Assembly (NCBI GenBank): GCA_022705325.1
Contig: JAKJER010000012.1
Location: forward strand, 62,001 to 126,000
Direction: 5' to 3'
From: Planctomycetota bacterium
Lineage (GTDB): Bacteria > Planctomycetota > Phycisphaerae > SM23-33
DNA length: 64,000 nt
Positions 25,023 to 33,924 of the stretch are shown piece by piece. Below the pieces are notes generated by a model, which saw only the letters and a list, made by a program, of their open reading frames with translations, had not been told where the DNA came from and made no database searches. A program made the translations under genes and the position numbers. Position 1 is the first letter of the stretch; every line of letters begins with the position of its first letter.

Positions 25023-26603
25023 ATGCACGTTCTGACTAGCTGCCTGCTGGTCCTTGTAGCCCTGGCGGCCCCGGAAGACCCGGCCGCACCGCCCGCGCCG
25101 CCGGAGTACGCCGGGCCGCCCCAGGCCCTGCACGCGGTGACCAACCGCGCGTTCACGGGCATCCCGAGCCTGGCTGTCTCGCCCGGCGGGAGGCTGTGGG
25201 CCACGTGGTACGCGGGCGTGACGCCGGGCGAGGACCACAACAATTACGTGGTCCTCAGCACCAGCGGCGACGACGGCAAGACGTGGAGGGAAGTGTTGGT
25301 CGTCGACCCGGACGCCGAGGGCCCGCGGCGGACCTTCGACCCGGAGCTGTGGCTGGGGCCGGACGGCAAGGTCCGGTGGTTCTGGGCCGACCGCGCCGGC
25401 GGCAGCTCGCGGACCGACGCGCTGTGGATGATCGAGCTGGCTGAGCCGGACAGCGAGACCACCGCGTGGGCCAGGCCCCGCTGCGTCGCGCGGGGCGTGA
25501 TGATGTGCAAGCCGCTGGTGCTGTCCAGCGGCGAGTGGGTCCTGCCGGTCTGCACCTGGTTCACCGAGCAGAGCTCGAAGATGGTCGTCTCGACGGACAA
25601 GGGCCAGACGTGGTCCATCCGCGGCGGGGCGACCATGCCGAAGGAGCACCGCTGCTTCGACGAGCACATGTTCATCGAGCGCAAGGACGGATCGATCTGG
25701 GTGCTGTCCCGCACGAAGTACGGCATCGGCGAGAGCGTCTCGGGCGACCGGGGCAAGACCTGGCCGGACCTGAAGCCCTCGGCCATCCAGCACCCCAGCG
25801 CCCGGTTCTTCATCCGCCGCCTGAACTCGGGCAATCTGCTGCTGGTCAAGCACGGGCCGATCGACAAGCGGACCGACCGCTCGCTGCTGACGGCGTACGT
25901 CTCGGCCGACGAGGGCAAGACGTGGACCGGCGGCCTCGTGCTCGACGAGCGCAAGGGCGTCTCCTACCCCGACGGGCAGCAGACGGCCGACGGGGTGATC
26001 CGCATCATCTACGACTACAACCGCACGAGCGACCGCCAGATCCTGCTGGCGACGTTCCGCGAGGAGGACGTGGCCGCGGGCAAGATCGTGAGCAAGTCCG
26101 CCCGCCTGCGTCAGGTGGTCAGCGCCGGCTCGGGCGGGCGCGAGCGCGTCAAGCCGGCGAACGTCAAGCCGGCGGCTGTGGAAGCCAACAAGGACGGCCA
26201 GCCGATGCGGAAGGACCCGCCCGGTTCGCTGGCGGCCGACGGGGCCGAGGCCGAGAAGTTCGCCCCGCAGGCCCTGCTGTTCACCGACCGCAAGTACACG
26301 CTGAGCGAGTGCCCGCCCGCGCTGGCGGGCTGCCGGTTCCTCCGCGTCAAGCTCGACGGCAAGAAAACGCTGCGGTGCAGCCGGGCGGGCGTGGTCTACT
26401 TCCTCACGCCGGCGCCGGCCCGCAACCGGGACTCTTGCTCGCAGGAGTTGCTCGACCAGGGATTCCAGAAGGTGCAACTGCCGGAGGTGCGGTTGTTCGA
26501 CCCGGCCAACTCGCGGAACTTCTGCACGCTCTACCAGAAGGCGTGCAAGGAAGGCGAGACCGTCACCGTCGGCAAGTGGGCGGTCCCGGTGTTCTGGCCG
26601 TGA
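25023..26603 (+). CDS. secreted sialidase-like BNR-repeat protein
   Basis: 526 residues with a short signal peptide ('LTSCLLVLVALAAPE'). Four Asp-box (BNR) motifs SxDxGxTW are visible: 'STSGDDGKTW' near residue 80, 'STDKGQTW' near 190, 'SGDRGKTW' near 240 and 'SADEGKTW' near 294. They indicate a six-bladed sialidase propeller. 'NRAFTGIPSLAVSPGGRLWATW' gives the N-terminal Arg/FRIP-like region in degenerate form. Residues after about 370 form a separate C-terminal domain with several cysteines. The substrate may be sialic acid or another uronate; members of this superfamily vary. AAAGG precedes the ATG, and the gene converges on the SGNH esterase gene. Confidence 0.8.
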   Translation: MHVLTSCLLVLVALAAPEDPAAPPAPPEYAGPPQALHAVTNRAFTGIPSLAVSPGGRLWATWYAGVTPGEDHNNYVVLSTSGDDGKTWREVLVVDPDAEGPRRTFDPELWLGPDGKVRWFWADRAGGSSRTDALWMIELAEPDSETTAWARPRCVARGVMMCKPLVLSSGEWVLPVCTWFTEQSSKMVVSTDKGQTWSIRGGATMPKEHRCFDEHMFIERKDGSIWVLSRTKYGIGESVSGDRGKTWPDLKPSAIQHPSARFFIRRLNSGNLLLVKHGPIDKRTDRSLLTAYVSADEGKTWTGGLVLDERKGVSYPDGQQTADGVIRIIYDYNRTSDRQILLATFREEDVAAGKIVSKSARLRQVVSAGSGGRERVKPANVKPAAVEANKDGQPMRKDPPGSLAADGAEAEKFAPQALLFTDRKYTLSECPPALAGCRFLRVKLDGKKTLRCSRAGVVYFLTPAPARNRDSCSQELLDQGFQKVQLPEVRLFDPANSRNFCTLYQKACKEGETVTVGKWAVPVFWP

Positions 26604-26633
26604 TCGGACGGGCGGGTCGCAGCCGCCCCGCCG

Positions 26634-27734
26634 TCAGCGGGCGCTTGGGCCCGTCACGATCGCATCCAGTCGCCCCACGGCGGCTTTGAAGATGGCTTCA
26701 TGTCCGGCGGCGGTCGGGTGCTGACCGTCGCACGTCGCGAACTTGAGCGGCCCCAGGTCCACCAGGTGGGCGGTAGCGTCCTTGGCGCTGCTCTTGTACT
26801 CGTTGAACGCCCGGGTGATCTCCGCCCGCCCGCGCCCGGACACGGGGACCATGACGATGATCTTCGCCTTGGGGCCGACGCGGCTGCGCACCTTCGTCAG
26901 CGCCTCGATGACCGTCGCGTCCTTCGGCACGCCGTTCTCGCCCAGGTTGATCAGCACCACGTCGGGCAGCGGGCTGAGGGCTTGGCCGTTCAGGCGGCTG
27001 ACCGTCGAGGTCTTCTGGTCGATCAGCGTCGCCAGGCCCGGCACGCCGGCCATCCCGCGGGGCCAGTTGTATCCGCCGTAGGCGATCCGCCCCTCGCGGC
27101 AGCCGTAGTGTCGCGCCAGCAGGCAGCCGTAGCTCGCGCGTCCGTCGCCGGCCTCGGGCCATCGGTCGTTGTGCGGCCTGCCCTGGCCGGCGGCGTAGGC
27201 GGCGCCGTCGCCGGACATGATCGAATCGCCGATGCTCAGCCAGAACTTGCCCGGCAGGTCGAGCGGCCTGGCGGCGCCGCCCTCGTCCACCGCGAAGCCG
27301 GTGATCTTCATCGCGGCCGCCCCCACGTCGCCCGCGTAGCGGTTCTCGTAGGGCGACATCCCCTTGACGTACAGGTCCACGACGGGGTCGGCTGCGTCGG
27401 AGGCCAGGACGATCTTCGTCCGGCCTTCGGCGAGCTGGTGCGACCGCAACGCCCCGCCGTTGACCGACCAGGCGATGATCGGGTACCGCGTGGGCGCGAG
27501 CTTCTTGATGTGCCCCACGTCCACAAGCAGGCTGACCTGCCGCGTGCCCTTGAAGCCGACCGTCAGCGACGCCCCGCAGATGGCGGAGGTGACGTAGTCG
27601 TCGCGACAGACCCAGTTCCAGGGCGACAGTCCGTTCTGCACGTCCTTGTCCGTGACGGGGATGACGCCGGCGAACAACTCGCCCGCGCCCAGCAGCACGC
27701 CCACAAACAAGGTCAGACTTACATGCCGGTTCAT
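26634..27734 (-). CDS. exported SGNH/GDSL-type esterase
   Basis: 366 residues with a signal peptide ('HVSLTLFVGVLLGAGELFA'). An N-terminal beta-sandwich (about residues 20-150) precedes the SGNH hydrolase domain: block I 'LSIGDSIMSGDG' with nucleophile Ser, block III 'INLGENG' with Asn, and block V 'CDGQHPTAAGHEAIF' with the Asp-x-x-His pair. Such enzymes deacetylate polysaccharides. The start at 27734 has GGAG at good spacing. The in-frame ATG at 27755 overlaps the upstream stop (ATGA) and is a possible coupled start. It is the second gene of a two-gene operon with the DUF6807 protein. Confidence 0.8.
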   Translation of the reverse strand: MNRHVSLTLFVGVLLGAGELFAGVIPVTDKDVQNGLSPWNWVCRDDYVTSAICGASLTVGFKGTRQVSLLVDVGHIKKLAPTRYPIIAWSVNGGALRSHQLAEGRTKIVLASDAADPVVDLYVKGMSPYENRYAGDVGAAAMKITGFAVDEGGAARPLDLPGKFWLSIGDSIMSGDGAAYAAGQGRPHNDRWPEAGDGRASYGCLLARHYGCREGRIAYGGYNWPRGMAGVPGLATLIDQKTSTVSRLNGQALSPLPDVVLINLGENGVPKDATVIEALTKVRSRVGPKAKIIVMVPVSGRGRAEITRAFNEYKSSAKDATAHLVDLGPLKFATCDGQHPTAAGHEAIFKAAVGRLDAIVTGPSAR

Positions 27735-27751
27735 TATCGTCTCCGGTTGCG

Positions 27752-28996
27752 TCATGGCTGGTTGTATGCCGCCCACAGCTCCCGCAGGGCCGGCTCGTCG
27801 AGTTCGCCCGCCTGCACCACCAGGCGATAGCGGAGCGTGAGCGGCTTGCCTTTGTCCAGGGCGTACTTCGTGCCGTTGGTCGGGAAGGTCGGCTGGAGCC
27901 AGTTCAGGTTCGGGTAGCTTACCCACGCGCCTGGGTAGCACGGGTTGGCTGCGCTCTGAAGGATGGCGACGGCCACCGGGCCCTTGCCGCCGGGAGGCGT
28001 GCCGACGATCTGGGCGGCGCTGACGCGCGGGGCGGCGCCGGGCTTGTCCTCCACGGTGATGATCTTCTGGCCGGTGCGGGCGGAGAAGCGGCAGTTGAAG
28101 CCGCCGTAGGCCTTCTGGCCGCGGGTGGCGATCTGCACGCCTTCTTCCAGGGCGGTGAAGATGAACTCGAAGTCGACGCATCGCCGCCCGCCGGCCTGGG
28201 CGAACGCCCGGATCGTCGCCCGCTCGTGGACGATCGGCTGCTTGTCGTCCCACATCCAGCGGTTCTCGGCCGTCAGGGCGGACCAGACGGGGCCGGACTC
28301 GCACTCGCGCATCTTCACCGGCCGGGCGAAGCAGCCCTGGAGTGCGTGCAGGTCGCGGACCTGGCCCTTCCAGTAGGTCTCGGGCCAGGCCCAGTACAGC
28401 CCGCGGTGGTGCGGGTGGTCCTTGGAGTAGTCGTAGGTCAGCGTCTCGCCGCCCGGCCCCATCAGCGGGTGGACGTAGTCGCTGCGGGCGACGGCGTAGC
28501 GCCCGCCCACGCCCGCGGGCACGGGCACAGTGCCGTAGTTGTAGCAGACGACCGGCTTGTCGCCGTCGCTCAGCGTCCAGACGTTCCCCGCCTGGTCGCT
28601 GCCGGCCTTCATGATCGCGCCGTCCGCGGGCTTCTGGCCGGCCTGCACGCGGAAGCGCCGCTCGCCAGCCGCCCCCGCCGGCGGGAAGAAGCCCAGCACC
28701 CCCGCGGCTGGATCATCCGCCCCCGCCGGGGCGAACTGCGCGGGCACAGCCGGGCCGCTCTTGCCGTCGCTCAGCACCTCGACCACGCACAGCCGGTTCT
28801 CGCCGGCCGCCTTGCGAAGCTCCTCGTCCAGGCTCACCGCCGCCAGCACCGGGCTAGCCACCTTGGCCGCCGCGGTCGCGTCCTTCAGGGTCACCACCGG
28901 CTCGTCCGCCGCCAGGGCCCAGGCCGGCCCCCACGCTGCAACCATCGCCGCCACCACCCCACCGAGAATTGCCTGTCGCATAGTCGAGACTCTCAT
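27752..28996 (-). CDS. exported DUF6807 (PmoA-like) protein
   Basis: 414 residues with a signal peptide ('ILGGVVAAMVAAWGPAWALAA'). The family's signature is present: 'YDYSKDHPHHRGLYWAW' near residue 195, plus 'YVHPLMGPGGETLT' before it and 'CVDFEFIFTALEEGVQI' after it. DUF6807 proteins are often annotated 'methane oxygenase PmoA', a misleading name. They are beta-rich and common beside Gfo/Idh oxidoreductases and sugar enzymes in planctomycetes. The ATG at 28996 follows AAAGGA. It overlaps the esterase's upstream start by four bases. Confidence 0.8.
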   Translation of the reverse strand: MRVSTMRQAILGGVVAAMVAAWGPAWALAADEPVVTLKDATAAAKVASPVLAAVSLDEELRKAAGENRLCVVEVLSDGKSGPAVPAQFAPAGADDPAAGVLGFFPPAGAAGERRFRVQAGQKPADGAIMKAGSDQAGNVWTLSDGDKPVVCYNYGTVPVPAGVGGRYAVARSDYVHPLMGPGGETLTYDYSKDHPHHRGLYWAWPETYWKGQVRDLHALQGCFARPVKMRECESGPVWSALTAENRWMWDDKQPIVHERATIRAFAQAGGRRCVDFEFIFTALEEGVQIATRGQKAYGGFNCRFSARTGQKIITVEDKPGAAPRVSAAQIVGTPPGGKGPVAVAILQSAANPCYPGAWVSYPNLNWLQPTFPTNGTKYALDKGKPLTLRYRLVVQAGELDEPALRELWAAYNQP

Positions 28997-29112
28997 GATT
29001 CGTCCTTTCACCACTCGGGCCGCTGCTGAGTATAACGCCGCAAACGGGCGCGCGCCTGCGCCCGGGCCGCCAGTCCCTCGTCCTGGTTCCCTTGTCCCCG
29101 CATTTCAGTCTC

Positions 29113-29140
29113 TTGTTCCGCCCGCTGTTTTGGGTAAGAT
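29113..29140 (+). promoter_or_regulatory. probable promoter of dxr-rseP
   Basis: TTGTTC (29113-29118), 16-base spacer, TAAGAT (29135-29140), 34 bases before the dxr ATG. Confidence 0.45.
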
Positions 29141-29173
29141 AACCGCTTCAGCCCTTCGGGGCGGACAGCGAGC

Positions 29174-30394
29174 ATGAGCGCAACCAGGCGAATCGCCATC
29201 CTGGGCAGCACCGGCAGCATCGGGTCTCAGACGTTGGAGGTGATCTCCAGCCAGCCGCATCTGCGCGCGTGCGCCCTGGCGGCGGGCAGCAACTGGGAGC
29301 TGCTGGCCCGGCAGGTGCGGGAGAGCGGGGCCGAGATCGCCGCCATCGCGGACCCAGCCGCCGAGGCGCCCCTCCGCTCGGCCCTGGGCGAGTCGGCCCG
29401 CGTGCTGGCCGGTCCGGAGGCCATGACCGAGATGGTCCGCGCCTGCGACTGCGACGTGCTGCTGTCGGGGATCGTCGGCTCGGCCGGGCTGGGGCCCACG
29501 CTGGCGGCCATCGAGTGTGGGGCGGACCTGGCCATCGCCAACAAGGAAACGCTGGTGATGGCCGGCGCCATCGTCATGCCCCGCGCCCGCCAGTCTGGCG
29601 TGCGGGTCCTGCCGGTGGACAGCGAGCATTCCGCGATCTTCCAGTGTCTCCAGGCCGGCAAGCGAAGCGAGGTCCGCCGCGTGGTCATCACCGCCTCGGG
29701 CGGGGCCCTGCGGGACTTGTCGAGCGAGGCGGCTGCCGACGCCACCGTCGAGGACGCCCTTAACCACCCCACCTGGCAGATGGGTCGCAAGATCACCATC
29801 GACTCGGCCACCCTCATCAACAAGGCCCTGGAGATCGTCGAGGCCCACTGGCTGTTCGACCTGTCGGCCGAGCAAATCGAAGTGGTCGTACACCCCGAGT
29901 CAATCATACACTCCTGCGTAGAGTTCTGCGACGGCTCGATGGTGGCCCAGATGGGCCGGCCGGACATGACGCTGCCCATCGCGTACGCGTTGGGCTGGCC
30001 CGATCGATCGGTTCGTCCGACGCCGCCGCTGGACCTGGCCGCCCTGGGCAGGCTGACGTTCCGCCCGCTGGACGAGCGCTTCAGACGGGCGGTGGAACTG
30101 GGCTTCGAGGTCATCCGGCGCGGCGGGCTGGCGGGCGCGGTGCTCAACGCAGCCAACGAAGCCGCCGTCCAGGCCTTCCTGGACCGAAAGATTCGCTTCG
30201 GCCAGATCGTGCCCCTGGTCGAGAATATAGTGAACCAGACGCCGCCGGCGGCAGAAGTAAGCGTTGCCTCGCTGCTGGCGGCTGACCGGTGGGCCCGCCT
30301 CCAGGTGGCGGCGGCGACGGGCGAGGCGCCCTCGGACCCGGCCCGCGAGCGGGTGGAAAAATCGTCAAAACGAGATCGTCCCCTGGGGACGTGA
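29174..30394 (+). CDS. dxr: 1-deoxy-D-xylulose 5-phosphate reductoisomerase
   Basis: 406 residues, close to the usual ~390-400. It converts DXP to MEP with NADPH, the first committed step of non-mevalonate isoprenoid synthesis, in the cytosol. Visible motifs are the NADPH-binding 'LGSTGSIGSQTLEV', 'IANKETLVMAG', metal and substrate binding 'PVDSEHSAIFQCL', 'ITASGGALRD', 'HPTWQMGRKITIDSATLINKALEIVEAHWLF' and 'VVHPESIIHS'. All key Asp, Glu and His residues are present. It is followed after 10 bases by the site-2 protease gene, the dxr-rseP pairing seen in many bacteria. Confidence 0.97.
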   Translation: MSATRRIAILGSTGSIGSQTLEVISSQPHLRACALAAGSNWELLARQVRESGAEIAAIADPAAEAPLRSALGESARVLAGPEAMTEMVRACDCDVLLSGIVGSAGLGPTLAAIECGADLAIANKETLVMAGAIVMPRARQSGVRVLPVDSEHSAIFQCLQAGKRSEVRRVVITASGGALRDLSSEAAADATVEDALNHPTWQMGRKITIDSATLINKALEIVEAHWLFDLSAEQIEVVVHPESIIHSCVEFCDGSMVAQMGRPDMTLPIAYALGWPDRSVRPTPPLDLAALGRLTFRPLDERFRRAVELGFEVIRRGGLAGAVLNAANEAAVQAFLDRKIRFGQIVPLVENIVNQTPPAAEVSVASLLAADRWARLQVAAATGEAPSDPARERVEKSSKRDRPLGT

Positions 30395-30404
30395 GAGGTT
30401 CTGC

Positions 30405-32507
30405 ATGGAAATGCTGGCAGCGGAAGTCGCGACCTGGTCCACGGCGTTGGCCGGGCTCTGGCTGGACTACATCTGGCCGATCGTCATGCTCGTCTTCGGG
30501 CTGGGGCTGGTCATCTTCTGCCACGAGCTGGGCCACTTCCTGGTGGCCAAGCTGGTGGGCATCAAGGTGGAGCGGTTCGCCCTGGGCTTCGGGCCGAGGT
30601 TGTTCGGCGTCAAGAGCGGCGAGACGGACTACTGCGTCAACCTGCTGCCCCTGGGCGGGTACGTCAAGATGCTCGGCCAGGAGGACTTCAAGCCGCTGGA
30701 GGAGGACGAAAAGCCCGACCCCCGCTCGTACATGGGCAAGTCGGTCGGGGCCCGCTTCGCGGTCATCTCCGCCGGCGTGATCATGAACGTGGTTCTGGCG
30801 GCCGTCCTGTTCATCGTCGTCTGCCTGGCCGGCATCCGGTTCATCGCCCCGGTGGTGGGCGGGGCCTCGCCGGGCAAGCCGGCGTCCAGGGCCGAGATCC
30901 AGTGGCTCGACCAGGGCGAGCCCAAGACCTCCGTCGGCCTGGAGGCCGGCGACCGCATCCTCCAGCTCAACGGCGCGGAGGTGACGGACTTCTCGAAGAT
31001 CTTCGTGTCAGCCGCCCTCTCCAACCCCGATGACGTGCACACCATGCTCATCGAGCGAACGGTGAACGGCCAGGCGCGGAAGGGTCTGGCCAAGGTCGGA
31101 CTGACCAAGACGCCGGGCCCCTCGGGGGCGGACATCCTGGCCTTCGGCATCGAGCGCCCCAGCGACAGCGTGCTGGGCAAGCCCGAAGAGCGGCTCCTGG
31201 CCGGCCCCTTCCAGGACGGCGACCGGGTGGTGGCCATCGCGGGCAAGGCCGTCAACGCCTACTGGGACATCGAGCCCATCGTCGAGACCTTCACCGGGCA
31301 GCCGGTCACGGTCACCGTCGTCCGCGATGACAAGCGGATGGACTTGACGGTCCAGCCGTCCCTGTGGCTGGTGCAGAACGGCGTGTTCCTGAAGGACGGC
31401 ACGTTCGTCCGGGGGCAGGTCGAAGACGTCGAGAGCAAGCCGCAGGTCAAGGTCGCGTTGAAGGGCTCGGACCAGGAGCGGGTCCTGGAGGAGTCGCAGA
31501 TCGCCTCCCGCGTGAGCGACGAGCGTCTGGACCTGCTGGGGCTGGTGCCTCGTTTGCAGGTGGAGACGGTCCTGGCGGACATGCCCGCCCAGGCGGCGGG
31601 CGTCCAGCCGGGCGACGTGGTGCTCAGCTACGGCGACCGCAACAGCCCCACGCACCGCCAGTTCACCGACGTCAGCAACGGCGTGGGCGCCAAGCCCATC
31701 CCGCTGGTGGTGCTGCGCGACGGGCAGAACGTCAAGCTGACGGTCACCCCCACGGAAGTCAGGAGCGGCGTGTTCCAGGTGGGCCTGAGCCTCGTGCCCG
31801 ACATGAAGCACTTGAACGTCGCGGGCGTCCGCGAGGGCTCGCTCGCCGCCAAGGCCGGGCTGCTCTCGGGCGACGTCCTCCTGAAGGTCAACGGCCAGAA
31901 GGTCGACAACTGGGCCGACGTCTTTGAGGGCCTCGCCCTGGCGCAGAAGGACGACAAGCCGGTCGCGCTGTCCTTCGCCCGCGGCGAACAGACCCTCGAC
32001 GCCGAGTTGGGCAAGGTGGCCCCGGACCAGTTCGCCCCCAGGGACTACCACGTCTTCCTGTTCGACGGGATGGCCTTCCGCCCGTTGATGGGCCCGGAGG
32101 TCCGCAAGAACCCGCTCCAGGCCATCGTCTGGGGCGTGCAGGAGACCGGCGACTTCATCCTCCGCACCTACCTCACGCTCAAGAGCCTGCTCCAGCGGAC
32201 CGTCTCGACCAAGGAGGTCATGGGCCCGGTCGGCATGGCCAGCGTCGCCATCGACGTCGGACGCGACAGCTTCGTGCGCTTCATCTACTTCCTGGCGATG
32301 ATCTCGGTCTCGCTGGCGGTCATCAACTTCCTGCCCTTCCCCGTGGTGGACGGCGGGCACGCGGTCTTCCTGCTGATCGAGAAGCTCCGCGGCAAGCCCG
32401 TTCCGGTCAAGGTCATGAACGTGGTCCAGATCATCGGCATCGCCACGCTGCTGTTCGTGTTCGTGGCCGTCACCTGGCAGGACATCATGCGTTTGCTGCG
32501 GTCATAG
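30405..32507 (+). CDS. rseP: RseP-like site-2 zinc metalloprotease with multiple PDZ modules
   Basis: 700 residues, much longer than the ~450 of E. coli RseP. The first transmembrane helix carries HELGH (residues 40-44), with Glu as catalytic base. The second conserved metal motif, '[23 protein letters not shown]', is near residue 640. Between them the periplasmic part contains four PDZ-like units marked by '[15 protein letters not shown]' (~177), '[15 protein letters not shown]' (~268), '[13 protein letters not shown]' (~397) and '[17 protein letters not shown]' (~483). It cleaves membrane proteins within the bilayer, classically anti-sigma factors and signal-peptide remnants. GAGAGG lies 6 bases before ATG 30405. 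It is co-transcribed with dxr. Confidence 0.93.
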   Translation: MEMLAAEVATWSTALAGLWLDYIWPIVMLVFGLGLVIFCHELGHFLVAKLVGIKVERFALGFGPRLFGVKSGETDYCVNLLPLGGYVKMLGQEDFKPLEEDEKPDPRSYMGKSVGARFAVISAGVIMNVVLAAVLFIVVCLAGIRFIAPVVGGASPGKPASRAEIQWLDQGEPKTSVGLEAGDRILQLNGAEVTDFSKIFVSAALSNPDDVHTMLIERTVNGQARKGLAKVGLTKTPGPSGADILAFGIERPSDSVLGKPEERLLAGPFQDGDRVVAIAGKAVNAYWDIEPIVETFTGQPVTVTVVRDDKRMDLTVQPSLWLVQNGVFLKDGTFVRGQVEDVESKPQVKVALKGSDQERVLEESQIASRVSDERLDLLGLVPRLQVETVLADMPAQAAGVQPGDVVLSYGDRNSPTHRQFTDVSNGVGAKPIPLVVLRDGQNVKLTVTPTEVRSGVFQVGLSLVPDMKHLNVAGVREGSLAAKAGLLSGDVLLKVNGQKVDNWADVFEGLALAQKDDKPVALSFARGEQTLDAELGKVAPDQFAPRDYHVFLFDGMAFRPLMGPEVRKNPLQAIVWGVQETGDFILRTYLTLKSLLQRTVSTKEVMGPVGMASVAIDVGRDSFVRFIYFLAMISVSLAVINFLPFPVVDGGHAVFLLIEKLRGKPVPVKVMNVVQIIGIATLLFVFVAVTWQDIMRLLRS

Positions 32508-32568
32508 ACTACAATACGTCGTTGACCTCCGGTCCCGTGCGAAAGAGACAATCAAGAAGGACTACGAC

Positions 32569-32733
32569 ATGAAGAAGTACGTGTGCGACGTGTGCGGGTA
32601 CGTGTACGACCCCGCCGTGGGCGACCCGGACAACGGCGTGGCCGCGGGCACGCCCTTCGAGCAGATCCCGGACGACTGGGTCTGCCCGGAGTGCGGAGCC
32701 GACAAGAGCCAGTTCTCCCTCGTGGAAGGCTGA
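32569..32733 (+). CDS. rubredoxin
   Basis: 54 residues, the standard rubredoxin length. It has both iron-ligating knuckles, '[12 protein letters not shown]' and '[13 protein letters not shown]', plus the conserved '[12 protein letters not shown]'. It carries one electron on a single Fe(Cys)4 centre and typically serves oxygen or peroxide detoxification and other redox enzymes. This suggests an anaerobic or oxygen-sensitive metabolism in part. The ATG is preceded by AGAAGG with 8-base spacing. It lies 61 bases after rseP and may be co-transcribed. No partner oxidoreductase is adjacent. Confidence 0.95.
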   Translation: MKKYVCDVCGYVYDPAVGDPDNGVAAGTPFEQIPDDWVCPECGADKSQFSLVEG

Positions 32734-32768
32734 GCGGATTCGCTCCCCCGGTCGCTCGACCCGGCCGC

Positions 32769-32990
32769 TCAGCGAGCCAGCGAGTCAGGCCGCCCGGCGA
32801 AGAGCCGCCACCAGGCCCGCCGACGCACCTGCTCGGTCGCCTGTCGCAGCCATCGCCGGCTGGGAAACTCGACCTGCCGACTGGAGAAGTCCGTCTGCCC
32901 CGCGTGGTCCCCCTGCGCGGCCACAGCGTCCATCCGGGCGGCGCCGGCAGCCTGTGGATCGATCTCGAAGTTGTCCCCTGAGGCGTTCAT
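32769..32990 (-). CDS. possible small protein of unknown function
   Basis: A 73-codon leftward frame. Its third-codon positions are strongly GC-biased, as in the real genes around it. The product is hydrophilic with an Arg/Trp-rich C-terminal helix ('RRWLRQATEQVRRRAWWRLF'). No ribosome site is visible before the ATG. It could be a real small gene or a chance frame. It otherwise fills the 330-base gap between rubredoxin and the PPK2 promoter. Confidence 0.3.
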   Translation of the reverse strand: MNASGDNFEIDPQAAGAARMDAVAAQGDHAGQTDFSSRQVEFPSRRWLRQATEQVRRRAWWRLFAGRPDSLAR

Positions 32991-33064
32991 ATCTGCGAGG
33001 CTTAACGGCCCGGCCGGTTCTTCTATTGCCCGCCGGGACAGGCCCGCGGGCGGGCGTCCCGTGG

Positions 33065-33093
33065 TTGACATCTCCATCCCTCTCCGGTGTAAT
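33065..33093 (+). promoter_or_regulatory. sigma70-type promoter of the PPK2 gene cluster
   Basis: Perfect TTGACA (33065-33070), 17-base spacer, TGTAAT (33088-33093). The ATG at 33111 is 17 bases further on. Confidence 0.7.
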
Positions 33094-33110
33094 ATCGCCG
33101 GAGACGCCAC

Positions 33111-33920
33111 ATGAAGCTCGCCCACAAGCTGATGGTGAAGCCCGGCGGCCGCGTCCGCCTGCGCGACTATGACCCCGACGCCACCCCCGGCATCGACGAC
33201 AAGGACCAGGGCAAGCAGGCCCTGGCCCGCAACGTCGAGAAACTCGCCCATCTGCAATACCGCCTCTACGCCGAGAACCGCCGCAGCGTCCTGATCATCT
33301 TCCAGGCCATGGACGCCGGGGGCAAGGACGGGGTCATCCGGCACGTCATGAGCGGCCTGAACCCCCAGGGCTGCCGGGTCATCGCCTTCAAGGCCCCCAA
33401 CACCGAGGAACTGGCACGCGACTTCCTCTGGCGGATTCACCACGTCGTCCCCCGCCGCGGACAGATCGGCATCTTCAACCGCAGCCACTACGAGGATGTC
33501 CTCGCCGTCCGCGTCAAGAAGCTCGCGCCCAAGAGCGTCTGGTCGCGCCGGTTCGATCACATCAACGACTTCGAGCGCCTCCTGGCCGACAACGGGACGA
33601 GAATCCTCAAGTTCTTCCTGCACATCAGCCGCGACGAACAGCTCGCCCGCCTCCGCAAGCGGCTCGAAGACCCCCGCAAACACTGGAAGTTCGACCCGGC
33701 CGACCTGGAAGACCGCAAGCGGTGGGACGACTACGCCGCCGCCTACGAAGAGGCCATCCGGCGCTGCTGCACGAGCGACGCGCCGTGGTACGTCATCCCC
33801 GCCAACCACAAGTGGTACCGCAACGCCGCCGTCTCGCAGATCCTCGTGGAGACCCTGGGCGAAATGCGGATGAAGTTCCCCAAACCCGCCTTCGACGTGT
33901 CCAAGATCGTCCTGGAGTGA
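33111..33920 (+). CDS. polyphosphate kinase 2 family protein
   Basis: 269 residues, typical of one-domain PPK2. It transfers phosphate between polyphosphate and nucleotides. The Walker A-like loop is 'FQAMDAGGKDGVIRHV' (near residue 65) and Walker B-like 'FNRSHYEDVL' (near residue 122). The lid arginines lie in 'HISRDEQLARLRKRLEDPRKHWKF', and the C-terminal 'APWYVIPANHKWYRN' is conserved. The subclass (AMP-, ADP- or NDP-using) cannot be fixed from sequence by eye. It is the first gene of a same-strand cluster: the next ATG follows four bases after its stop. Confidence 0.92.
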   Translation: MKLAHKLMVKPGGRVRLRDYDPDATPGIDDKDQGKQALARNVEKLAHLQYRLYAENRRSVLIIFQAMDAGGKDGVIRHVMSGLNPQGCRVIAFKAPNTEELARDFLWRIHHVVPRRGQIGIFNRSHYEDVLAVRVKKLAPKSVWSRRFDHINDFERLLADNGTRILKFFLHISRDEQLARLRKRLEDPRKHWKFDPADLEDRKRWDDYAAAYEEAIRRCCTSDAPWYVIPANHKWYRNAAVSQILVETLGEMRMKFPKPAFDVSKIVLE

Positions 33921-33924
33921 GTTC

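Noticed and set aside
27752..28996. Methane oxygenase (PmoA)
   Set aside because: The family name is a database misnomer; the protein has a signal peptide and is not related to the membrane monooxygenase subunit.
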